This document shows, piece by piece, positions 1-12,820 of a stretch of DNA of 37,414 nucleotides. The stretch comes from Deltaproteobacteria bacterium. Its GTDB lineage: Bacteria; Myxococcota_A; UBA9042; PHBI01. Numbering within the stretch: position 1 is the stretch's first letter; every line of letters starts with the position of its first letter. Made by a program: the position numbers and the translations under genes. Below the pieces are notes generated by a model. It made no database searches. It was not told where the DNA came from and worked only from the letters and a program-made list of their open reading frames with translations. The stretch is taken from the NCBI GenBank assembly GCA_011526585.1, contig WYBB01000120.1, positions 1 to 37,414 of the forward strand, given 5' to 3'.

Positions 1-1
1 G

Positions 2-70
2 ACGGCTGCGGCCGGCACCAAGCACAAGAGAGCAAGAACTGGCGGCAAGGCGCCGTCGGCTCGGTCGTGA
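2..70 (+). CDS. Possible C-terminal tail of a gene entering from the left
   Basis: An open frame enters from the window edge and ends at TGA. The 22 visible residues are rich in Ala, Lys and Arg (TAAAGTKHKRARTGGKAPS), like a disordered basic tail of a bacterial protein. The other two forward frames are also open here, so the assignment rests only on composition. No function can be given. The start and most of the gene would lie outside the window. Confidence 0.25.
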   Translation, partial: TAAAGTKHKRARTGGKAPSARS

Positions 71-71
71 T

Positions 72-121
72 ATGCGGACATCTATAAGTGCTACGGATGC
101 GGACTTGTATAGGTGCTACCG
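72..121. repeat. Two-copy 25-bp tandem direct repeat, intergenic
   Basis: Two adjacent 25-bp units begin ATGCGGAC and share the AT-rich core TATAaGTGCTAC / TATAgGTGCTAC; they differ at a handful of positions. They are markedly poorer in GC than the surroundings and lie between the possible plus-strand gene end and the 3' end of the minus-strand TPR gene. They could be a protein-binding site or a scar of a mobile element; nothing in the sequence decides this. Confidence 0.45.
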
Positions 122-149
122 ACAGCGAGGGCCGCCCGCCGTCTCGCGG

Positions 150-1241
150 TCAGCCGTCGACCCCGAGCGAGGCGGCGAGGCTCGCGCACGCGGCGCGCAC
201 GTGATGATCGGGCGCGAGCGAGCGACGCACGATCGCGAGCGCGCGCCGGATCTGCGTGCGCGCTTCCTCGACACGACCTCCTTCGGCGAGGAGCGCGGCG
301 AGGTTGGCGAGCGAGCCCGCGACCTCGTGGTGGTCCTCGCCGAGCGCCGAGGCCTTGCGGGTGATCGCCTCGCGGTAGGCGGCCTCGGCCTCGTCACCGC
401 GCCCGTTCGCCGCGAGCAGGTCCGCGAGGTTGTGCAGCGTATAGGCGACCTCGGGGTTGTCGGGCACGAGGCGGGCGTAGAGCGCGAGCGCCTCACGGTA
501 GCTCAGCTCGGCCTCGCGCACGCGCCCGAGGCCGGCGAGCGCGTCGCCGAGACCGCAGAGGTCCATGGCGAGGCCGATGTTGTCCTCTTCGGTCGCGCGC
601 CGCGTGGCGACGCCCGCGCGCAGGATCGCCTCGGCCTCGGCGTAGCGCTCGCGCGCGCACGCGAGCCCCGCGAGGTTGTGCAGGAGGGTCAGGGGCAGCG
701 GCTCCCCCAGCCGCTCGATCGCCGCCCGCGCCCGCGCGTAGGCCGCCTCGGCCTCGTCGAGTCGACCCTGGAAGCGCATCAGCACGCCGAGCGAGTTCGC
801 CGCCCGGTAGACGATGGGATCGCTGCCGAGCCCCTCCGCTTCGTCGATCGTGGCGCGCGCGATCGCCTCGGCTTCACCGTAGCGCCCGGCGTTGCCGAGC
901 CAGAAGGCGAAGTGCGTGGCGATGGCGAGCCGGACCTCGGTCACGGCGGGCTCGTCGCGGAAGCGCTCGACGATCGCGTGCGCCCGGGCGAGGTGCTCGA
1001 GCGCGCGGACGGGCTCACCGATCCGCGTCAGCACCTCCGCCACCGTGTCATGCGCGTTGGCCGTATCCGGGTGACCCGCGCCGACGGCCTCGGTGAAGGC
1101 GACGAGCGCGCGCTCGGCGAGCTCGAGCGCCTCGGCCTCACGGCGCTCGCGCATCGCGGCGACCGCCGCCTCGTGCAAGGCGACGGCCCGGTCCCAGGCC
1201 ACTTCATCGGGTTCGTCGACGACTGCGAACGCGCTGCACAT
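150..1241 (-). CDS. Tetratricopeptide-repeat protein, partner of the tandem-repeat protein
   Basis: This 363-residue soluble protein is made almost wholly of TPR helices of the TPR_12/kinesin-light-chain style (about residues 15-355), with recurring features such as GRVREAELSYREALALY and GRGDEAEAAYREAI. TPR arrays bind peptides or proteins, so a scaffold role is likely. There is no signal peptide, membrane segment or enzymatic domain. The ATG start is supported by GGAGG placed 9 nt upstream. It is the second gene of an operon: the upstream repeat-protein gene stops only 24 nt before this start and the ribosome site lies in that gap, so the two are probably co-transcribed. Its partner is therefore plausibly the repeat protein or what acts on it, which is inference. 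Nothing seems truncated. Confidence 0.85.
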   Translation of the reverse strand: MCSAFAVVDEPDEVAWDRAVALHEAAVAAMRERREAEALELAERALVAFTEAVGAGHPDTANAHDTVAEVLTRIGEPVRALEHLARAHAIVERFRDEPAVTEVRLAIATHFAFWLGNAGRYGEAEAIARATIDEAEGLGSDPIVYRAANSLGVLMRFQGRLDEAEAAYARARAAIERLGEPLPLTLLHNLAGLACARERYAEAEAILRAGVATRRATEEDNIGLAMDLCGLGDALAGLGRVREAELSYREALALYARLVPDNPEVAYTLHNLADLLAANGRGDEAEAAYREAITRKASALGEDHHEVAGSLANLAALLAEGGRVEEARTQIRRALAIVRRSLAPDHHVRAACASLAASLGVDG

Positions 1242-1265
1242 GACGCTTTCCTCCGGGTCCTGTGC

Positions 1266-1859
1266 TCAGCGCGCCGGCTCGACGGCCGTGCGCACCTTCA
1301 AGCCGTGATTCGCGCCCAGGGGCGGATCGTCGTCGCGATTCGCCGCGCCGGCCTTGACCGCCGTGCGCACCTTCAAGCCGTGGTTCGTGCCCAGGGGCGG
1401 ATCGTCGTCGCGCCTCGCCGCGCCGGCCTTGACCGCCGTGCGCACCTTCAAGCCGTGGTTCGTGCCGCACGGGGGCACCTCCCCGCCGATCCCACCGGCC
1501 TTGACCGCCGTGCGCACCTTCAAGCCGTGGTTCGTGCCGCACGGGGGCACCTGCCCACCGATCCCGCCGGCCTTGACCGCCGTGCGCACCTTCAAACCGT
1601 GGTTCGTGCCCAGGGGCGGGTCGAAGTCACCCGCCGCCGCACCGGCCTTGACCGCCGTGCGCACCTTCAAGCCGTGGTTCGAACCCAGGGGCGGGTCGAA
1701 GTCGCGCCTCGCCGCGCCGGCCTTGACCGCCGTGCGCACCTTCAAGCCGTGGTTCATGCCGCAGGGCGGCACGTCACCGTCCGCCTTGCCGGCCTTGACG
1801 CCGCTCTTCACCTTCAAACCGCGATTCAGGGGGCTGGTCGACTCGTTCTGGAACTTCAT
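1266..1859 (-). CDS. Tandem-repeat protein with NHGLKVRTAVKAG units, function unknown
   Basis: A 197-residue protein that is repeat from residue 12 to the end. After a short start (MKFQNESTSP) come eight units: a divergent first one (LNRGLKVKSGVKAG), six full copies of NHGLKVRTAVKAG followed by a variable 11-12 residue linker, and a truncated last one ending EPAR. Linkers are of two kinds, ending DPPLG (25-residue units) or VPPCG (24-residue units). The core is strongly basic and the linkers carry acidic residues, Pro and Gly. There is no signal peptide, membrane span or known fold. This ATG was chosen over an in-frame upstream ATG because AGAGGAG sits 7 nt before it. It heads an operon with the TPR gene. 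I faintly recall short bacterial proteins with similar LKVKTxVKAG words but cannot verify this. It could be a multi-copy peptide precursor, a scaffold or a binding repeat. Confidence 0.75.
   Translation of the reverse strand: MKFQNESTSPLNRGLKVKSGVKAGKADGDVPPCGMNHGLKVRTAVKAGAARRDFDPPLGSNHGLKVRTAVKAGAAAGDFDPPLGTNHGLKVRTAVKAGGIGGQVPPCGTNHGLKVRTAVKAGGIGGEVPPCGTNHGLKVRTAVKAGAARRDDDPPLGTNHGLKVRTAVKAGAANRDDDPPLGANHGLKVRTAVEPAR
1269..1826 (-). repeat. Coding tandem repeat, about 75/72 bp period, 8 units
   Basis: The DNA of the repeat protein repeats with a period of 75 bp (PPLG-type units) or 72 bp (PPCG-type units). The core coding for GLKVRTAVKAG is almost identical at the nucleotide level in units 2-7, including synonymous positions, and the differences concentrate in the linker. 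This points to recent unit duplication or gene conversion rather than old divergence. Unit order from the N-terminus is C, L, L, C, C, L, L, then a truncated unit (C for PPCG, L for PPLG). Confidence 0.9.
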
Positions 1860-1934
1860 CCTGACTCTCCTCTGGGGTGGGTCGTGCGGCCAGACGCCGC
1901 GCACACACTCCCCGAGAGCAAGCCCCGGGCCAAC

Positions 1935-1959
1935 GCTCAACCTGCCTGAATCATTGAGC
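1935..1959. promoter_or_regulatory. Small inverted repeat upstream of the repeat-protein operon
   Basis: GCTCAA and TTGAGC form a 6-bp inverted repeat around 13 nt, within a locally AT-richer patch, 75 nt before the repeat-protein start. It could be an operator or part of a promoter for the operon. No convincing -35/-10 pair could be placed with it. Confidence 0.25.
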
Positions 1960-1982
1960 CATCATCCACAGGTGGCGTGTGC

Positions 1983-2007
1983 GGCGGCTGTGCGCGCACA
2001 AGCCGCC
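1983..2007 (-). terminator. GC-rich hairpin just after the large lipoprotein gene
   Basis: GGCGGCT pairs perfectly with AGCCGCC, and the intervening bases GTGCGCGCAC can extend the stem. It begins about 20 nt past the stop of the large lipoprotein gene and precedes the repeat-protein operon. No U-tract follows, so it may be a weak or factor-assisted terminator; many high-GC genomes use such stems. Confidence 0.4.
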
Positions 2008-2026
2008 CGCGTGCGCACGACCCGGA

Positions 2027-6622
<4,596 letters not shown>

Positions 6623-6700
6623 GGTGGCCTCCCCGCTCGCGAGGGCCGGGGCGCGAGCGGCGCGTGAGCGAACCGGGAGGTTAATGAAGCCCCTGTGAGT

Positions 6701-6729
6701 TTGAAAGCCGATTTAATTGATTGTCAGAT
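6701..6729 (+). promoter_or_regulatory. Candidate promoter for the peptide transporter gene
   Basis: TTGAAA, a 17-nt AT-rich spacer and TCAGAT lie in the only AT-rich part of the divergent intergenic region between the large lipoprotein gene and the transporter gene. This would give a leader of about 95 nt. The -10 is a weak match, and the same AT-rich stretch may serve the opposite strand. Confidence 0.3.
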
Positions 6730-6829
6730 CTCGCACAGGTCGTCGGCGCGCCCTCCACGAATCGGCTTGGCAAGCCCTCCCGACGCCGCTATGCAGGGCA
6801 ACCCGCTGCGCCGCCCGGAGTGAAGAAGC

Positions 6830-8686
<1,857 letters not shown>

Positions 8687-8703
8687 TCGCGGAACGCGCC
8701 GGC

Positions 8704-8712
8704 TGCTAGACT
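8704..8712 (+). promoter_or_regulatory. Extended -10 placed for a leaderless transcript
   Basis: TGC directly precedes TAGACT, an extended -10. It ends 6 nt before the GTG start of the downstream small gene, so transcription would begin at or next to the start codon. No Shine-Dalgarno sequence and no good -35 is seen. The second nucleotidyltransferase locus has the same arrangement with TGCTATACT. Confidence 0.45.
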
Positions 8713-8718
8713 CCGCGC

Positions 8719-8967
8719 GTGCAGGATCCCGATCGTTCGCGCTGGCCAACGCGCCTCATCGCGGGTGCCGATCCCGAGGCGGGACGGGCTTGGGCCTTGC
8801 ACCTGTCTCGTTCGGAGCGCCTCGAGCTCCTGTGGAACCTCGTGTGTCAGGGCGTCGAGCTGTACAATCAGGGCCTGCGGCTCAGGCCCTCCGGCCGATC
8901 CGTCATGAGCGCCGATGAATCGCAATTTCGTAGAGATGTTGTCCGCGTTGTCCGACGCGCGGGCTGA
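8719..8967 (+). CDS. Small protein paired with a nucleotidyltransferase
   Basis: An 82-residue protein starting at GTG just after an extended -10. It has a helical-looking middle (LSRSERLELLWNLVCQGVELYNQG, split here: the conserved-looking part is SRSERLELLWNLV) and a basic, charged C-terminus. I recognise no domain. Its last 53 bases overlap the start of the MNT-like nucleotidyltransferase gene in another frame, so the two are translationally linked. Small partners of this size commonly accompany such nucleotidyltransferases, often in toxin-antitoxin-like modules, so an antitoxin or partner role is inferred from context. The C-terminal part could also be non-functional read-through if the true protein is shorter. 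Confidence 0.55.
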   Translation: MQDPDRSRWPTRLIAGADPEAGRAWALHLSRSERLELLWNLVCQGVELYNQGLRLRPSGRSVMSADESQFRRDVVRVVRRAG

Positions 8968-9388
8968 CTACCTCGTCGTGGGAGGCTGGGCCGTCGCGGC
9001 CCACGGCTTCCCGCGATTCACCGGCGATTGCGATATCTGGATCCGCACCACCCCGGACAACGCGCGTCGCGTCTTCGCGGCCTTGGCGGCGTTCGGCGCC
9101 TCGCTCGATGCCTTGCGCGAAGAGGACCTCGCGTCACCCGGGATCGTCTTTCAGATCGGTCTCCCGCCACAGCGCATCGATATCATCACCGATTTGGAGG
9201 GCATCGACTTCGACCAGGCGTGGCCCCGAAGGGTGCACGTGTCCGTGGGCGGCATCGAGGTCCCCATGATCGGCCTGGACGACCTGATCGCCAACAAGCG
9301 CGCGACCGGTCGACCTCGAGACCTCATCGACATCGCGGAGCTCGAGGCGATCCGCGCGACGGACTCGCCCGACGACGATCCGACCTGA
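8915..9388 (+). CDS. MNT-like nucleotidyltransferase (DUF6036/AbiEii-like)
   Basis: A 157-residue minimal nucleotidyltransferase of the Pol-beta superfamily. The fold signature is visible: VVGGWAVAAHG (about 21-31) corresponds to the GS/GG nucleotide-binding loop, followed by the metal-binding pair D38-C-D40 in GDCDIWI, then a third acidic strand (RIDIITDLEG) and a C-terminal helix GLDDLIANKRATGRPRD typical of these proteins. Such enzymes transfer a nucleotide to protein or RNA hydroxyls, and relatives act as toxins (AbiEii) or as antitoxins (MntA). Substrate is not determinable here. The ATG lies inside the upstream small gene, giving a two-gene unit. There is no HEPN partner. The gene ends 33 nt from the convergent rimO stop. 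Confidence 0.75.
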   Translation: MNRNFVEMLSALSDARADYLVVGGWAVAAHGFPRFTGDCDIWIRTTPDNARRVFAALAAFGASLDALREEDLASPGIVFQIGLPPQRIDIITDLEGIDFDQAWPRRVHVSVGGIEVPMIGLDDLIANKRATGRPRDLIDIAELEAIRATDSPDDDPT

Positions 9389-9421
9389 TCAGCGCGCCAT
9401 GGCCGGACGCCTGCCCGCCGA

Positions 9422-10828
9422 TCAAACGACCCGCGCCACCAGATCGTAGTCGCCCGCGTCGACGACCTCCACCGTGACGATCTGCCCGGGCTCGGCCCAG
9501 CCCTCGTTGAGGTAGGTGACCCCGTCGATCTCGGGCGCCTGCCCCTGGCTGCGCGCCTGGAGCAGCAGCTCGGTCTCCTCGCTCCGCCCCTCGCAGATCA
9601 CCTCGAACGTCTGACCGATCATCGCCTGCTGCAGCTCGGCGCTGATCCCCTGCTGCAGGGTCATCAGGCGGTGGTAGCGATCCTCCTTCTGCAGGGTCAG
9701 CACGTGGTCGGTGCGCCGTGCCGCGTGCGTGCCCTCCTCGGTCGAGTACTTGAAGACGCCCATGCGCTCGAAGCGGCTCTCGGCGACGAAGTCCATCAGC
9801 GTCCTGAAGTCCTCCTCGGTCTCGCCCGGGTGGCCGACGATGAAGGTCGTGCGGAAGACGAGCCCGGGGATCTGCGCGCGCAGCTTCTTCACCAGCGCGC
9901 GCGTGTCCGCCTCGGAGAAGCGCCGCCGCATGATCGTCAGCACGTTGTCGCTGATGTGCTGCAGCGGCATGTCGATGTACTTGGCGATCTTCGGCTCGCT
10001 CGCGATGAGCTCGATCAGCTCGTCGGTGAAGCTGTGCGGATAGAGGTACAGGAGCCGGATCCAGTGGATCCCCTCGACCTTCACCAGCTCACGCAGGAGC
10101 CCCGCCAGCGTCGTGCCGTCCTTGCGGTCGTCGCCGTAGTGGGTCAGGTCCTGCGCGATGAGGTTCACCTCTTTGACCCCGCGTCCAGCGAGGTTCTCGA
10201 CCTCGGCGACGACGTCGTCGATCGGGCGGCTCTTGGCCTTGCCGCGCAGCCTCGGGATGATGCAGTAGCTGCACATCTGGCTGCAGCCCTCGGCGATCTT
10301 GACGTAGGCCGTCCACGGCGGCGTCGTGACCACGCGCGGGCTGTAGGCGTCGTAGTTGTAGCCGGGGCGGCCGACGATCGACAGCGGCGCCGGCGTGACG
10401 CCCTCGCCCTCGCCCTCGGCGCGCACCTCGGAGACGAGGTTCTTCGCGGCCTGCGAGGTGCCGAGGCGCTCGTCGACGAAGTGGCCGATGCGCCAGTGAT
10501 CGCCCGTGCCGAGGAAGGCGTCGACCTCGGGGATCTCGACCTCGAGCTCCTTGGCGTAGCGCTGCGCGAGGCAGCCGGCGACGACGAGCGCCTTCTTGTC
10601 ACCCGACTCGGTCTTGGCGCGCGCGAGATCGAGGATGGTGTCGACCGACTCCTCGCGCGCCTCCTCGACGAAGGAGCAGGTGTTGACGACGAGCAGGTCC
10701 GCCTCCTCCGCGCTGTCGACGACGGTGTAGTCGCGCGCGGTCAGCTCGCCCAGCATGATCTCGGAGTCGACGCGGTTCTTCGGACAGCCGAGGGAGACGA
10801 AATAGAGTTTCTTACCGGGCAGCGCCAT
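9422..10828 (-). CDS. rimO: Ribosomal protein uS12 methylthiotransferase RimO
   Basis: A 468-residue radical-SAM enzyme that adds a methylthio group to the conserved Asp of ribosomal protein uS12. The N-terminal UPF0004 domain carries the three cluster cysteines C15, C51 and C86 (SLGC, NTC, GC). The radical-SAM cluster motif CSQMCSYC is at 182-189, and the C-terminal TRAM domain covers about the last 65 residues. The SLGCPKNRVDSE start is characteristic of RimO rather than MiaB, as is the TRAM sequence. Length is normal for the family. The ATG has AGGA 6 nt upstream, and only 8 nt separate it from the lolA stop, so it is the second gene of a lolA-rimO operon. All key residues are present. Confidence 0.95.
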   Translation of the reverse strand: MALPGKKLYFVSLGCPKNRVDSEIMLGELTARDYTVVDSAEEADLLVVNTCSFVEEAREESVDTILDLARAKTESGDKKALVVAGCLAQRYAKELEVEIPEVDAFLGTGDHWRIGHFVDERLGTSQAAKNLVSEVRAEGEGEGVTPAPLSIVGRPGYNYDAYSPRVVTTPPWTAYVKIAEGCSQMCSYCIIPRLRGKAKSRPIDDVVAEVENLAGRGVKEVNLIAQDLTHYGDDRKDGTTLAGLLRELVKVEGIHWIRLLYLYPHSFTDELIELIASEPKIAKYIDMPLQHISDNVLTIMRRRFSEADTRALVKKLRAQIPGLVFRTTFIVGHPGETEEDFRTLMDFVAESRFERMGVFKYSTEEGTHAARRTDHVLTLQKEDRYHRLMTLQQGISAELQQAMIGQTFEVICEGRSEETELLLQARSQGQAPEIDGVTYLNEGWAEPGQIVTVEVVDAGDYDLVARVV

Positions 10829-10836
10829 GGATCCTG

Positions 10837-11577
10837 CTACGGGTTGACCTTGGGCTCACCCGGGGCGACCACGCCGCCCGGAGGCTCGACGCCGCTCGGC
10901 GCCTGCGTGAGGTCCTGGATGGTCGCGCCCTTGGGCGGCTTGAAGTCGAAGGCCTCGGGCTTGAGCTTGTCGTAGCTCGCGCCGGTGAAGGTGATGACGC
11001 TGACGTTGTCGAGCGGATCGACGAGCTCGGTGCGCGCGATCTCCCAGGTGCCCGGCTTCGCCCACAGCGTCAGGGTCTTGTAGTTCTGCTGCCCGCTCTT
11101 CGGCGTCAGCACCAGCGCGCGCAGGCCGTCTTTCTCGGGCCCGAGCACGATCTCGAAGCTCGCCCGCAAGTCCCCTTCACCAAAGAGGAACTTCAGCGAG
11201 TCGTAGAGCTCCGAGCGCCGCACGTCCATCTTGATCGCCTGCTTGGTCGCGACCTCGTAGGACCAGAGCACGTCGCCGTTGGAGACGTAGTAGACCTTGT
11301 CCGGCTGCGTGTAGTCCCAGCGCATCTTGCCGGGCTTGATGTAGTAGACCTGGCCGCTCTTCTTGAGCGGGCGCGTCAGGTGCGCGCGCCGCACCTCCTG
11401 CTGGAAGGTCGCCTTGAAGTCGGTGACCTTGCCGTAGAAGGCCTCGACCCCCTTGACGGCGGTCTCGAGCAGCGCCGCGTCGCCCGCGGGCGCCGGTTCG
11501 GCCGCCAGCGCCGGGCTCAGCGCCAGGCCAAGCGCCAGCGCGACAAGCAGGATCGGGTTTCGGTTCGTCGTGAACAT
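10837..11577 (-). CDS. lolA: Outer-membrane lipoprotein carrier LolA family protein
   Basis: A 246-residue periplasmic protein. The N-terminus is a Sec signal peptide (MFTTNRNPILLVALALGL, cleaved near ALAA). The mature part shows the LolA pattern: a helix followed by DFKATFQQEV, then GQVYYIKPGKMRWDYTQP, SNGDVLWSYE and the later strands ending KPPKGATIQDL. LolA shuttles lipoproteins from the LolCDE exporter to the outer membrane, which fits a genome that makes very large lipoproteins. A Pro/Gly-rich tail extends past the usual fold. I chose this ATG over longer in-frame starts because it heads the signal peptide and GGTGGAG lies 9 nt upstream. rimO follows after 8 nt. The LolC/E-like permease lies 3 kb away in another unit. 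Confidence 0.9.
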   Translation of the reverse strand: MFTTNRNPILLVALALGLALSPALAAEPAPAGDAALLETAVKGVEAFYGKVTDFKATFQQEVRRAHLTRPLKKSGQVYYIKPGKMRWDYTQPDKVYYVSNGDVLWSYEVATKQAIKMDVRRSELYDSLKFLFGEGDLRASFEIVLGPEKDGLRALVLTPKSGQQNYKTLTLWAKPGTWEIARTELVDPLDNVSVITFTGASYDKLKPEAFDFKPPKGATIQDLTQAPSGVEPPGGVVAPGEPKVNP

Positions 11578-11734
11578 GTCGCTCGCTCCACCGGCCGCCG
11601 CGTCACCGCCGGGCACGGACGGGGCGAGCCGCTCTACACGAAGGGTCCGGACGGTGTCAAAGGAGAGGCGGAAACCGCGTTGCGCCCGCTCGGGCCGGCC
11701 TCCACAGCAAGGCCGCGGGCCCGCCATCTATTCC

Positions 11735-11764
11735 TTGCCGGCAGCTCGCCGCCTCTGCTACGGT
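11735..11764 (+). promoter_or_regulatory. Candidate housekeeping promoter for the uncharacterised two-gene unit
   Basis: TTGCCG, an 18-nt spacer and TACGGT preceded by TGC form a plausible sigma-70-type promoter. It would start transcription about 57 nt before the first gene of the plus-strand unit. The TGC-TA context matches the extended -10 elements seen before the two nucleotidyltransferase loci. Confidence 0.4.
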
Positions 11765-11827
11765 CCCGCCTCCGTTTTGGACGGACCCGCGCACGGACGA
11801 CAGAGCTCGCGGGCAGGAGGCATGGCG

Positions 11828-12154
11828 ATGGCGGCTCCCAAGAAGGGTGGTGGTGGTGGTGGCGCTGGCAAGAAGGCCAAGCTCGCCCACGAGAAGCGCA
11901 CCGGCGAGGAGGCTGGCGACAAGGGCCAGTTCCGCCTCAAGGCGGTGCACGAGCTGGTGACCGACAAGAGCGGCAAGGCCGGCGCCGTCGTCGAGCTCGA
12001 CGACAAGGGCACCAAGGCCGTCGTCGACACGATCTACGTGATCAAGGGCGCCGACGGCTCGCTCCAGGCGCGCAACATCGCCTGCCCCGCGCTCTACGAC
12101 AGCGTCGCGCAGAAGAACGCGATCGCGCGTTACGCGCAGCTCGCGCAGGCCTGA
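11828..12154 (+). CDS. Conserved-looking small basic protein, function unknown
   Basis: A 108-residue soluble protein. It opens with a Gly/Lys-rich basic tail (APKKGGGGGGAGKKAK) followed by a compact charged domain with the words KGQFRLKAVHELVTDK, VVELDDKGTKAVVDTIYVI and a helical end. I recognise no family. Two nearby ATGs are in frame; the second was chosen because AGGAGG stands 7 nt before it but only 1 nt before the first. The gene follows a candidate promoter and stops 5 nt before the next gene, so the two form a unit. The basic Gly-rich tail could bind nucleic acid or acidic protein, which is a guess from composition. There is no signal peptide or membrane segment. Confidence 0.7.
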   Translation: MAAPKKGGGGGGAGKKAKLAHEKRTGEEAGDKGQFRLKAVHELVTDKSGKAGAVVELDDKGTKAVVDTIYVIKGADGSLQARNIACPALYDSVAQKNAIARYAQLAQA

Positions 12155-12159
12155 TCGGC

Positions 12160-12735
12160 GTGGCCTCTCCGCCGGGCGGTGACGATCCACCGCTCGTGTC
12201 CGCGGTGCCGGTGCCGGCCGGCGAGTCCGGCAGCGGCACCATCACCCTGGCGCGCCTCATCCTGCACCTCGGCGAGGGCGTCGACCGCTTCGACGAGGGC
12301 TTCGCGCGCACCGTCGCACGCGCCCTCCAGGGCGCGGCGCGCCACATCCGGCTGCCGTTCGTCGAGCGTACCGGCCTCGAGGACGTGATCTGCACCTTGT
12401 ACATGGACAAGGAGATCCGCCTCGTCGTGACCGGCAACCACGCGCCCTCCTTCGGTGCCATCTCGGCGCGCTGGGACGAGCAGTACTTCCCCTTCGTCGA
12501 GGTCGAGCTCCACCGCGAGCCGATCGCCGCGCCCTACACCTTTGCGACGCTCGACTTCTCGGTCCGCGGCAAGAAGGGCACGCTCGCGCGTGCCGCGCCT
12601 CCCCTGCCCGCCGGCCAGACCGTCACCGTGCGCGCGCTCGCCACCATCGGCGAGCGTATCGAGTACCGCGTCGTCGCGCTCGGTCAGGAGGTCTCGGTTC
12701 CCCCCGAGGATCTGCAGCTCGACGCGTGCGGGTGA
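12160..12735 (+). CDS. Uncharacterised protein, second gene of the two-gene unit
   Basis: A 191-residue soluble protein starting at GTG, 5 nt after the stop of the upstream gene, so it is probably translated by coupling; no clear ribosome site is present. Features are a Pro-rich start, a helix (RLILHLGEGVDRFDEGF) and an alternating beta-rich region (DKEIRLVVTGNHAPSFG, YTFATLDFSVRGKKG, GERIEYRVVALGQ). I do not recognise a family and see no catalytic motif, signal peptide or membrane segment. Reading frame and codon bias agree with a real gene. An alternative start inside the first 30 codons is possible. The stop overlaps the first copy of a short tandem duplication in the intergenic DNA. Confidence 0.65.
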   Translation: MASPPGGDDPPLVSAVPVPAGESGSGTITLARLILHLGEGVDRFDEGFARTVARALQGAARHIRLPFVERTGLEDVICTLYMDKEIRLVVTGNHAPSFGAISARWDEQYFPFVEVELHREPIAAPYTFATLDFSVRGKKGTLARAAPPLPAGQTVTVRALATIGERIEYRVVALGQEVSVPPEDLQLDACG

Positions 12736-12799
12736 ACGCGCGCATGTAGGGGCGGCCCTGGTGAACGCGCGCATGTAGGGGCGGCCCTCGTGGCCGCCC
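12732..12799. repeat. 29-bp tandem duplication ending in a perfect palindromic stem
   Basis: A unit beginning GTGAACGCGCGCATGTAG occurs twice with a period of 29 bp. The second copy runs into GGGCGGCC-CTCGT-GGCCGCCC, a perfect 8-bp stem with a 5-nt loop. It lies between convergent genes, so it could act as a bidirectional terminator, and its form (GTAGGGGCGGCC plus complement) resembles REP-type extragenic palindromes. The first copy lacks the right arm, as in a partial duplication. Confidence 0.6.
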
Positions 12800-12820
12800 G
12801 TGATCACACCATGACGCCCG

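Noticed and set aside
1269..1826. CRISPR-like array
   Set aside because: Spacers are not unique, period is a multiple of three and the unit is coding.
72..1949. Long plus-strand open frame opposite the TPR and repeat-protein genes
   Set aside because: Arg/Ala/Gly-rich antisense translation produced by GC bias; the minus-strand genes have ribosome sites and recognisable repeats.
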